Shown here in pieces: positions 26,975 through 35,020 of a stretch of 64,000 nt of DNA. Every line of letters begins with the position of its first letter. Positions within the stretch are counted from its first letter, which is position 1. The position numbers were made by a program, and so were the translations under genes. The notes beneath the pieces were generated by a model. It made no database searches. It had not been told where the DNA came from and saw only the letters and a program-made list of their open reading frames with translations. This DNA comes from an uncultured Bartonella sp. (GTDB taxonomy: Bacteria > Pseudomonadota > Alphaproteobacteria > Rhizobiales > Rhizobiaceae). The stretch spans positions 1 to 64,000 of the forward strand of contig CALYQL010000007.1 of NCBI GenBank assembly GCA_945285915.1, read 5' to 3'.

Positions 26975-27658
26975 TGTCTACGTCCTAAAATTATTATTCA
27001 AGATTCTTGCCGTTAATATAAACCTTTAGATTTGTTGCTTCTATAAGTTTTGCAGTTTGGGCTTAATTTTTACTTGTAAAGAATATTTTCGATTGAAGCA
27101 GTTTCAAAACGGTTTGCTGTCTCCAATTAATGCCCGATGTATAGGGCAGCTGTACAATAATTATAGGTCTATTAGCGTCGCGATCTCTATATTATGTAGT
27201 CATATTCCCATCTGAGACATTTCTGATGAGAGTAATTTTAGCATGAATATGATCCACTGTGTGTATCACCATGCTTAACGAGAATAATGCTTTTGAACGG
27301 GATATAATTTTTATCTTATAAACTATTTTTTCTAAAATTTACACGAATGTAGATATAATTTTTCTAAATAATATATATAAATAAAAATATATATTTATAA
27401 TATAAAAAGTATTACATAATTAAAAATTGAAATTTTATTATTTTATTAAAATAATTATTGTTTTTCTCAAATGTCATAATTATTAATTATTTTATGGATT
27501 ATTTTTCGAAAAAAATAACTTATAATATAATATAAAACTTTAATAAGTGTTTTTATTTTATATATATTGACTATAAATAATAACTATTCTAATTTTAATA
27601 TAAAATAAAATATTAATATAAAATAAATAATATTATTCGTTTTTTGCGGGAGAATAAA
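26975..27658. other. Extremely AT-rich left border of the island
   Basis: About 680 bp without a gene. From about 27300 to 27640 the DNA is nearly pure A and T (TATATATAAATAAAA-like runs). It is the most skewed stretch in the window, lying just before the first biosynthetic gene. It probably contains that gene's promoter and would suit silencing by an H-NS-like protein. Confidence 0.65.
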
Positions 27659-28399
27659 ATGAATAACATAATAAACACCAAAGAATATAATGATAGAAAA
27701 ATCGAATTTTTGAGCGAAGAATTTGGTAGGGAGGGATACGTAAAGTTACCCAATTTTTTCAGTGATGTGTATTTTAAAGCGCTAAATGATGAAATTGCTC
27801 GTTTATCAAAACATAAGTTGAGGCGAGATTTTATTATGCAGGAATATGATTCACCTCGAAATTTATCAGTTTTAGGCGGTTCTCTGATAAAAAAAGAAAG
27901 TGCTGCTTTGCTGGCGTTATACAATATGGATCTTATTAGGTTTTATTTATCTAGTTTGACCAAAACCGAGATTCATCCAGTAAAACATACAGAAGAATAT
28001 ATGGTTGTTAATATATTGGATGGTGCTAGGGATACGCATGGTTGGCATTTAGATGATCCGGATTACGCTTTGATAATTTGTTTGGAAGCGCCAAGTGAGG
28101 GATGTGGCGGAGATATCGAGTATGTCAAAGATTGGCAAAATTTCTGCCTTGAGAATAGAGAAAAAACATCACTTTCAGAACTTATACGTCTGGCGTCAGA
28201 AGATGGGCGTATTATTCGGGATCATTTGAATACTTACGAATGCTATTTGTTACATGCGTCAAAGTCGATGCATAGAGTTACTCCGTTAACCTGTGATAAT
28301 CAAAGGCGTGTAGCGATTAATCTGGCTTTTCATTCTCGCCCTAACATCGACTTTGGTACGACAGCAGATCAGTTGTACGGGGCGGGTCAAAATGCATGA
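27659..28399 (+). CDS. Fe(II)/2-oxoglutarate-dependent oxygenase (HalD/ArpA-like)
   Basis: A 246-residue protein from the ATG at 27659 behind GGGAGA. The facial triad looks intact: HLD at His130/Asp132 in HGWHLDDPDY and a distal His205 in HRVTPL, with 2-oxoglutarate-binding Arg at 216-217 (RRVAINLAF). Relatives act on free amino acids or small acids. Halogenating cousins such as BesD carry Gly where this one has Asp132, so hydroxylation or desaturation is more likely than chlorination. It is the first gene of the + strand block and overlaps the SDR by 8 bp. Confidence 0.8.
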   Translation: MNNIINTKEYNDRKIEFLSEEFGREGYVKLPNFFSDVYFKALNDEIARLSKHKLRRDFIMQEYDSPRNLSVLGGSLIKKESAALLALYNMDLIRFYLSSLTKTEIHPVKHTEEYMVVNILDGARDTHGWHLDDPDYALIICLEAPSEGCGGDIEYVKDWQNFCLENREKTSLSELIRLASEDGRIIRDHLNTYECYLLHASKSMHRVTPLTCDNQRRVAINLAFHSRPNIDFGTTADQLYGAGQNA

Positions 28400-29141
28400 A
28401 TTTAATGGAAAAAATGTTATAATAACTGGTGGTGCCGGTGGGATGGGATTGGCGATAGCGGATGTTTTTTTTCAGGCGGGAGCGCGTGTACATATATTTG
28501 ATAAATGTAATCCTGAAAAATTTGATCAAATTAATAAGCGAAAATATATTTTTCATTGTGTTGATGTAACTGATGAAAAGATAATAGAAAATTCTATTTC
28601 AAGTATATGTGAAGGAAAAACAAGTATTAATGTATTGGTTAACTGTGCTGGAATTACAATCCGTAAAGATGCATTGAGTCTAACTCTTGATGAATGGAAT
28701 TGCGTTATTGATGTTAATCTTACAGGAACATTTTTATGTAGTAAATATGCACTGAAATATATGAAAACAGGTAGTGCTATAATTAATATATCATCTGGTT
28801 GGGGATTATCTGGTGGTGTCAAAGCTGTAGCGTATTGCGCATCGAAAGGAGGAGTGGTGCAGCTAACAAGAGCAATGGCTCTGGACTGTGCCCCATTGGG
28901 GATACGAATAAATTGCGTTTGTCCTGGAGATACAAATACTCCAATGTTAATTGATGAAGCACTACAGCTATCTTTACCTGGAGATGCGTTTTTAAAAGAA
29001 GGTTCTAATAGGCCTCTTGGTCGTGTCGGTAATCCTGAAGATATAGCCAATGCAGTTTGGTTTTTGGCGTCACCTAAGTCATCTTTTATCACGGGAACTA
29101 CTTTAATTGTTGATGGTGGAAGTCTAGCGGGAACTCAATGA
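28392..29141 (+). CDS. Short-chain dehydrogenase/reductase
   Basis: A 249-residue classical SDR started at the ATG at 28392, inside the end of the oxygenase gene. The cofactor motif is TGGAGGMGLAIA, followed by LVNCAGIT. The catalytic triad is in IINISSGWG and Y148-x3-K152 (YCASKGG). PG motif sequence IRINCVCPGDTNTPM and the C-terminal FITGTTLIVDGG are typical. An Asp after the second beta strand (IFDKCN) favours NAD. Coupling to the oxygenase suggests it oxidises the new hydroxyl group or reduces a partner ketone. Confidence 0.92.
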   Translation: MHEFNGKNVIITGGAGGMGLAIADVFFQAGARVHIFDKCNPEKFDQINKRKYIFHCVDVTDEKIIENSISSICEGKTSINVLVNCAGITIRKDALSLTLDEWNCVIDVNLTGTFLCSKYALKYMKTGSAIINISSGWGLSGGVKAVAYCASKGGVVQLTRAMALDCAPLGIRINCVCPGDTNTPMLIDEALQLSLPGDAFLKEGSNRPLGRVGNPEDIANAVWFLASPKSSFITGTTLIVDGGSLAGTQ

Positions 29142-29171
29142 TGTAAATTAACTGCTTAGGGAGGAATAATT

Positions 29172-30383
29172 ATGAAATTGACTGTAACGTCTGATCCAGA
29201 TAGTGCAAAAGATATTATATTACGAAAAATAACAAGTCTTAATTATAAAAATATAAATTATCAAAGTAATTTAGATGGGTTACTAGAAAAAATACCTGAA
29301 ATTTCTAAGAAAGAATTACAAAAATTTGCTGATAAAAAATTTGATAGTTTCTTAGAAAATGGTTTTGTGTTTAGCGAAACTTCTGGAACAACTGGTAATC
29401 CTTTGCCAACGCCAAGAAACTCCATTGATTATAAATGGAATACATTAAACCAAATAACTGCTTACAAACGACATCTACAATCTGGGCAAGACAGAATAGC
29501 AGTTTTGCATCCGTCAATTTTAAGCCCTTTTATAGAGGCATCAATATCTGCACTTCAACTACTAAATATAGGATATCTCCGTATCTATCCGATACCAAAT
29601 GTTTGTAACTATGAAAGGATAATTTCTGTACTAGAAAGGTATAAAGTGACGGCAATTATGTCAACGCCAAGTCTCGTATATAAATTGTTATATGAGTGTA
29701 AGAAAATAACAGGAAATTATCCCACATATTTAAAAAAGATTTTATTAACTGGGGAGTTTATTTCATCTCATAACCTTAACAATATGAGGCGAATGTTAGG
29801 CGATCACTCTAAGGTTGTTCCTTTTGTTTATGGATCTAGTGAAGCCGCTTCCCTGATGTATGGAATAGAAGATGGTGGGTATGTGGGGTTCGAAAGTGAT
29901 TTTATATTTGAAGTCGTACCATATTCTGATGCAACTGAAATAACTATTAACGAAGAACAATATGCTTATTCTGGGTGTTTATTGGTGAGTTGGTTGCGTT
30001 CCGGTCTCTTACCTATCATCAGATATAATACCAATGATTTTGTGAAAGTGAGAAAAACGAATGATCAATTTGTTTTTTATCCTCAAGGGCGCATTATTGA
30101 TTACCCGATAAGCTTAAAGAATAGAATTGAATTGGATAAGATTTTATATAGTGACAATGATAATGTAATATATAACTATACGTTGCGAGCTAATAATTCA
30201 TTATCAAAAGTAGAAATAACAGTAATAACTGATAATACCGAAAAAAAATTATCAGAATTTTGTAAAGATAAAATATCTGTTTTATTTCCAAAATCCAAAA
30301 TTGACATTCGATATAATGAGGGAGAATTCCTGAATTTTTCTCCGAAGCCAAAATACGATATATATTTGAAATTCAACGATTAA
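29172..30383 (+). CDS. PaaK-like adenylate-forming ligase
   Basis: A 403-residue member of the phenylacetate-CoA-ligase branch of the ANL superfamily, with GGGAGGA before the ATG. The ATP loop is ETSGTTGNPLPTPRN, the adenine motif is FVYGSSEAAS, and the hinge region is LPIIRYNTNDFVKV. A Lys near the C-terminus (SPKPKYDIYL) could be catalytic. It would activate a carboxylic acid as AMP-ester, then pass it to CoA or an amine. No carrier protein is encoded nearby. The substrate is unknown; an aromatic acid is a reasonable guess from the rest of the locus. Confidence 0.82.
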   Translation: MKLTVTSDPDSAKDIILRKITSLNYKNINYQSNLDGLLEKIPEISKKELQKFADKKFDSFLENGFVFSETSGTTGNPLPTPRNSIDYKWNTLNQITAYKRHLQSGQDRIAVLHPSILSPFIEASISALQLLNIGYLRIYPIPNVCNYERIISVLERYKVTAIMSTPSLVYKLLYECKKITGNYPTYLKKILLTGEFISSHNLNNMRRMLGDHSKVVPFVYGSSEAASLMYGIEDGGYVGFESDFIFEVVPYSDATEITINEEQYAYSGCLLVSWLRSGLLPIIRYNTNDFVKVRKTNDQFVFYPQGRIIDYPISLKNRIELDKILYSDNDNVIYNYTLRANNSLSKVEITVITDNTEKKLSEFCKDKISVLFPKSKIDIRYNEGEFLNFSPKPKYDIYLKFND

Positions 30384-30414
30384 AATTCACCAGAAAACAA
30401 AAAAGAGCACGAAA

Positions 30415-31140
30415 ATGAATACCTATCAATGGCTTATTGTTGATTTTATAATTGTCTGTGTATATGGACTTCAACATACACTTTTAACAACCAAAATAGC
30501 TGTTAAAATTTATAATAATGTCCTCCCATCTTATACATGGAATTTATCTTATAGTGTTTTTTCAGTTATAACCTTGGTATTAGGTTTTAAATATTGGGAA
30601 ACATCTGGTGTATACATATTTTATTTGGAACCAGGTAGCGCCCTGTTTCATTTGTTTGTTATTGGCTTGGCTTTATCTTTGTTTTTCTTTTTCTTTTGCT
30701 TTAAATATACTACATCTTTTTTTCAGTGGATTGGTATAAAGCAAATTATCACGAAAATTACAAAAACTAAGGCTCCAACGTATTATAGAGTGCGGCAGGA
30801 AGGTATTAAGAGATATATTAGATTTCCGCATCACACGTGTTTGATTTTCCTGTTTTGGCTGCATCCTGTCATGACACTCGATACTCTTTTTTTAGCTATA
30901 GCAGCCACTGCTTATCTTTACCTTGGTACATGGCATCAAGATAAGCGGGGAGAATACATAATAGGAGAACAATGGACAGAGTACCAAAAAGTTACAAACT
31001 TACTCTTACCTGGTGTAAATTCCTTTCGCCGCATGAAAGAAGACTTCCAAGCATGGAAGAAAGCTAATGTAAAAGAAATAGATGAGGGGGGGGTGATATC
31101 AGAGAAAGAAAAAAATGATCCAGTTAATAATATAGCTTAG
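30415..31140 (+). CDS. Membrane methyltransferase-like protein (NnrU/ICMT/MddA family)
   Basis: A 241-residue protein with about five or six hydrophobic helices. VYGLQHTLLTT near the N-terminus resembles the NnrU/MddA start. The C-terminal RFPHHTCLIFLFWLHPVMT and LGTWHQDKRGEYIIGEQW match the conserved SAM-binding core of isoprenylcysteine carboxyl methyltransferases and methanethiol methyltransferase, including the Glu-x-x-hydrophobic-G pattern. A hydrophilic tail follows. It may methylate a carboxyl, thiol or other group on a membrane-soluble intermediate. A non-catalytic NnrU-like role cannot be excluded. Confidence 0.65.
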   Translation: MNTYQWLIVDFIIVCVYGLQHTLLTTKIAVKIYNNVLPSYTWNLSYSVFSVITLVLGFKYWETSGVYIFYLEPGSALFHLFVIGLALSLFFFFFCFKYTTSFFQWIGIKQIITKITKTKAPTYYRVRQEGIKRYIRFPHHTCLIFLFWLHPVMTLDTLFLAIAATAYLYLGTWHQDKRGEYIIGEQWTEYQKVTNLLLPGVNSFRRMKEDFQAWKKANVKEIDEGGVISEKEKNDPVNNIA

Positions 31141-31244
31141 GATTTTATAGGTAAAAATAAAATATTTTAATATTTATTGCTTAATATACAAAACTATAGT
31201 TTTGTTAGGTGATAATATGTAAAGTACAAATAAGGAATGAAAAC

Positions 31245-32015
31245 GTGAACAATGATAAATTTTATAAGACGGTTATACTTGGAATAGAATCCGTATTAAA
31301 AAATGAACTTGATAAGTTCACGCTAGATGATATGGGCGGCGGTTATAAGGCATATTCCATTAAAAAACCTGGCAAAGAACTATCGCAGGCCGCACAAGCA
31401 GCGATTTATGATGTGTATGTTCCTCTCACATCCCATGCTTTTGGAGCTGATATGACCCTGTATTGGCGCACAAGAAAAGAAGAACAGTATATGGAACGAA
31501 CGGAGGAGCTGGTTCTTGTTGCAGATAAGAACAACGATTTGGTTGGATGGACAAGCTATAGTTTGGTGAAAGCCGATAAATCGACCATTATTTATAACGA
31601 TTCATCTGGAATTACGCCACCTCATCAGAAGAATAAATTGATGAGTAGATTATTTCAGAAGCGTGTGTCTGATTGTATTGCTGAATATGCGGACGAAAAT
31701 ATTCCATTGTTGTTTGCCACCAGAACAGAAACACCAGTCATGTATGCTATGCAAAAGAAATTGACTGATATGCTTTATCCGAGTCCGGATTATCCTACAC
31801 CTGATTTTATCGGTGATCAGGCGTTAATTATGGCAGACTGGCTCGGACAAAAAGATAAATTAGACAAAAAGAGTTTAATTATCCGAAATGCATATGCAAT
31901 GCTTGATGAACTTTATGGTGAATTGCCTTCAAGTGGTGATGAGGTACTTGATCAGTGGATAAGGCATCAGGTTGGTCCTTTAGATGCATTTCTACTTATA
32001 GGCGTGGGGAATTAA
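31245..32015 (+). CDS. GNAT-like acyltransferase, putative
   Basis: A 256-residue protein. I place the start at the GTG at 31245 with AAGGA nine bases upstream; a GTG at 31209 would add 12 residues. The middle part has a GNAT-like run: EELVLVADKNNDLVGWTSY, a following strand, and then SRLFQKRVSDCIAEY with LLFATRTETPVMYAMQKKL. The region resembles an acyl-CoA-binding fold, but the classical Q/R-x-x-G-x-G/A loop is not clean. It sits 10 bp before the MFS gene. It may acylate the product for self-protection or as a tailoring step. Confidence 0.5.
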   Translation: MNNDKFYKTVILGIESVLKNELDKFTLDDMGGGYKAYSIKKPGKELSQAAQAAIYDVYVPLTSHAFGADMTLYWRTRKEEQYMERTEELVLVADKNNDLVGWTSYSLVKADKSTIIYNDSSGITPPHQKNKLMSRLFQKRVSDCIAEYADENIPLLFATRTETPVMYAMQKKLTDMLYPSPDYPTPDFIGDQALIMADWLGQKDKLDKKSLIIRNAYAMLDELYGELPSSGDEVLDQWIRHQVGPLDAFLLIGVGN

Positions 32016-32025
32016 ATAAATTTAT

Positions 32026-33285
32026 ATGAAAAGCGATTATTCTTTTCGGAATTTAGCTTCTTGGTTGCTGGTTGCCACAGCGTATGCTGTGGCGTTTTTC
32101 CAGCGCATGGCTCCGCAATCGATAAATAATGAACTTGTTAATGTATTTAATCTGACGCCTACAGGTATTGCTGTCATCGCGTCCGGTTATTATTGGGGCT
32201 ATACGATTATGCAATTGCCTGCTGGTCCTTTAGTAGATCGATTTGGTTTGCGTAGGATGATTTTGATAAGCACTTTCTTATCAGCGTTAGGGAGTTTTTT
32301 ATTTTCTGTTTCAATTAATCCATCAATGGCATTTTTTTCCAGAGCATTATTAGCATGTGGAGATGCCTTCGTTTTTACAAGTTTGCTTAAGCTTGTTTCC
32401 GTTGGTTTTAAGGGTAACAATTTTGGTTTAATGTCTGGGTTATCTCAGGCATCTGGTTATATAGGCGGTGCTTTGGCGTCGGCTCCATTAGCTTTTTTAG
32501 CATCAAAGTATGGATTATTCGCTGTTTTTTCTTCGGTTTCACTCATTGTGTTGGCATTGTTCTTAGGGTGTTATGTATTTGTCAAAAATAATGAAGACCA
32601 TAAAGTTTTGATTAATGTTGGTGAGAACATCAAGCTCATAACAACGAAGATAATAAAGCATCGCGCTTTTTGGGCGATCTTGGCTGTAAATGCTGTGCAA
32701 ATAGCTATTATAACGATAATTGCTGGTGTTTGGGGATTAACAATGATTTCCAGCTATTTTTCTGTTAGTCCATCCATTGCGGGGTGGGGGATAATCATGT
32801 TTATGGCGGGAAGTCTTGCTGGAACGGTGGTTATTGGTAAGCTTGTTGATCTTGTAAATGACAATTCGGTTTTATTGTCATGGATATTATTAATTGAAAC
32901 AATTTCACTAGTCATCTTGTTTCCAGTTGTCGCCCAATACCTTGGTTTTGTGATAATAATTATAGATCTGTTTGTGTTGGGGTTTCTTACAGGTGGAAGC
33001 ATTCCATCTATTTTACACGCAGTGAAGCAGATATTTACAGTTTCACTGGTAAGTACAGGTGCCTCATTATGTATGACTGTAGCAGGTATTTTTACCGCGG
33101 CTATATTGCCGTTAATCGGCTGGATGATTTCAATGTATCAAATTGCAGAAAAAAGTAGCTTTGATAAAGATTTTTTACAAATACAATCATTCAATATAAT
33201 AATCGTTGTTTCTATTATAATTTCTATATTATCATTTTTTATTAGTTTCTTGTTACGTCAGACGCATATTAATAAATATAAATAG
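32026..33285 (+). CDS. MFS exporter
   Basis: A 419-residue transporter with about 12 helices. Motif A is GPLVDRFGLRRMILIS, and FFSRALLACGDAFVFTSLLKLV is helix 4. The first helix carries VAFFQRMAP, seen in anion and small-acid carriers as well as exporters. It is one of three MFS genes in the island and stands between the GNAT-like gene and nitronate monooxygenase. Export of the block A product or uptake of a precursor are both possible. Confidence 0.88.
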   Translation: MKSDYSFRNLASWLLVATAYAVAFFQRMAPQSINNELVNVFNLTPTGIAVIASGYYWGYTIMQLPAGPLVDRFGLRRMILISTFLSALGSFLFSVSINPSMAFFSRALLACGDAFVFTSLLKLVSVGFKGNNFGLMSGLSQASGYIGGALASAPLAFLASKYGLFAVFSSVSLIVLALFLGCYVFVKNNEDHKVLINVGENIKLITTKIIKHRAFWAILAVNAVQIAIITIIAGVWGLTMISSYFSVSPSIAGWGIIMFMAGSLAGTVVIGKLVDLVNDNSVLLSWILLIETISLVILFPVVAQYLGFVIIIIDLFVLGFLTGGSIPSILHAVKQIFTVSLVSTGASLCMTVAGIFTAAILPLIGWMISMYQIAEKSSFDKDFLQIQSFNIIIVVSIIISILSFFISFLLRQTHINKYK

Positions 33286-33341
33286 AAATATTAATTTTAA
33301 TATGCATATTTTGAATAAATATATATAGATAGGATGCTGCT

Positions 33342-34415
33342 ATGTTTTCAGGTTTAAAAACCAATATAAGGTCACGTATAATACAAGCACCCATGGCAGG
33401 TGTTTCCACACCCGAAATGGCAGCGGCAGTATCAAATAGCGGTTCAATAGGTTCGATTGGTTTGGGCGGTATTAAACCAGATGATGCAGTAACAATCATT
33501 GAAAAAACAAAACAACTCACTGATCGTCCTTTTAACATTAATCTATTTTGTCATGATCCGTCTGTAAATATTGATCCATCAAAAGAAACAGGATGGCGTC
33601 AGCTTATTAACACAAGTCACTTTAATGGAAAAAATATCTTAGATGCACCGCTGAGAAATATTTATCAGTCTATAAAGTCCAACATAGCATTGGCCAATGC
33701 TGTAGCATCTCAAGATCCAAAGATAATAAGCTTCCATTTTGGTGTGCCAGATGAGGAAATAATCAGTATTTTTAGGAGGACTGGCGCGAAACTTATTGCG
33801 ACGGCGACTAGCCTTGAAGAGGGGCAATACATCGTGCAGAGAGGTCTTGATGGCATTGTTGCACAAGGATTTGAGGCAGGGGGACATAGAGGTGTTTTTG
33901 ACGTATCAAAGTATGATGAATGTTTGTCTACTCGTGCCCTAACGCGCCTTCTGGTGGAAAATGTTTCCGTTCCTGTCATTGCTGCTGGCGGAATAATGAC
34001 AGGAAGCGATATTGCGTCTCTATTGTCGATAGGAGCAGCCGGTGTGCAGTTGGGGAGCGCTTTTTTAGCTTGCGATGAGAGTTCAGCAACGAAAAGACAC
34101 AAAGAGCTAATTCGGTCCAAGCCGCGAATTGCGACGGCAATGACACGTGTGATATCTGGCCGTCCAGCAAGATCGATTTTAACGCCCTTTGTCGAATGGG
34201 GCTTTCATGTCATGGGCAAGGATATACCTGAATATCCATATAGTTATGACGCATTCAAGCAAATGCAGAAAAGAAAATCAAATGAAGGGGACGGTGATAT
34301 TGGACCCTTTTGGGCAGGACAAAATGCGTCATTTGCTCAGTTCATGAAGGCGGAAAAAATAATAGAGGTGCTTGAAAAGGAGTATAATGAGTATGTTTCA
34401 GGAATAAGTATATGA
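33342..34415 (+). CDS. Nitronate monooxygenase (2-nitropropane dioxygenase family)
   Basis: A 357-residue FMN TIM-barrel protein. MAGVSTPEMAAAVSNSGSIGSIG is the N-terminal FMN region. The sequence IVAQGFEAGGHRG holds the catalytic His. PVIAAGGIMTG and GVQLGSAFLACDES bind phosphate of FMN. The family oxidises nitronates such as propionate-3-nitronate to the semialdehyde and nitrite or nitrate. Its presence beside a putative N-oxygenase operon suggests protection from, or processing of, a nitro or nitronate intermediate. It ends block A, and AGGATG precedes its ATG. Confidence 0.9.
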   Translation: MFSGLKTNIRSRIIQAPMAGVSTPEMAAAVSNSGSIGSIGLGGIKPDDAVTIIEKTKQLTDRPFNINLFCHDPSVNIDPSKETGWRQLINTSHFNGKNILDAPLRNIYQSIKSNIALANAVASQDPKIISFHFGVPDEEIISIFRRTGAKLIATATSLEEGQYIVQRGLDGIVAQGFEAGGHRGVFDVSKYDECLSTRALTRLLVENVSVPVIAAGGIMTGSDIASLLSIGAAGVQLGSAFLACDESSATKRHKELIRSKPRIATAMTRVISGRPARSILTPFVEWGFHVMGKDIPEYPYSYDAFKQMQKRKSNEGDGDIGPFWAGQNASFAQFMKAEKIIEVLEKEYNEYVSGISI

Positions 34416-35020
34416 TTTATATTTCATTATAATTTTAAAGTATTAATATATTTTTTTCACTTTTATTTTTTTAAAGAAATGATACTATTATTACTAATAT
34501 AAAAATTATTTTTTAATAAATTATAAAACTTATAATTCTTTACATAAATCAATTCTGTTATCGTTAAAGTAATCACTTGATTTCTCAAATCATTGTCGTT
34601 GTCGTTAAATGCGTGAATTATTCGAACATCGCCAGAAATTAGCATCATAAAAAGATGCTAATTTAAAATTCTGCCGCTCGAATCCCGAAACATAATCCGT
34701 ATAAAATTTGCAAAATTTGATGTTACAGATGTCATAATAGTCCTTCTTTCCTTTCTGTTTCTCATTTTGGAAAAAGAACGAAACACCAGATTTCGGGATT
34801 TGGATGAAGCCAATTCGCAACGCACGTTTCTTTAGTGGCAGAAATCTTGCATCAAGGAATGATTGGTACAAAAATCACACAATCACAGAATTGGCGCACA
34901 ACCGGTAATGTGTGCATCTCACAAAGATGGGCTTGCAGCAGCAATGAGACCAGACAGTAAGAAGAATAACTTTCTTCAAATAAATGAAAAATATAAGATA
35001 TATCTGAATATAGAAATATT
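34416..35020. other. Gene-free stretch between blocks A and B
   Basis: This stretch holds no gene I recognise. It is AT-rich to about 34600 and then shows a different base mix (34690-34960) that may be old coding DNA without a recognisable family. A strong hairpin is annotated separately. Confidence 0.5.
34636..34664. repeat. Perfect 11-bp hairpin
   Basis: AAATTAGCATC and GATGCTAATTT flank a 7-nt loop. No clean T tract follows on either strand, so its use as a terminator of converging transcripts is only possible. Confidence 0.6.

Noticed and set aside
27659-28399. Non-heme iron halogenase
   Set aside because: Halogenases of this family have Gly or Ala in place of the second iron ligand. 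Here Asp132 is present, so a chloride site is not expected.
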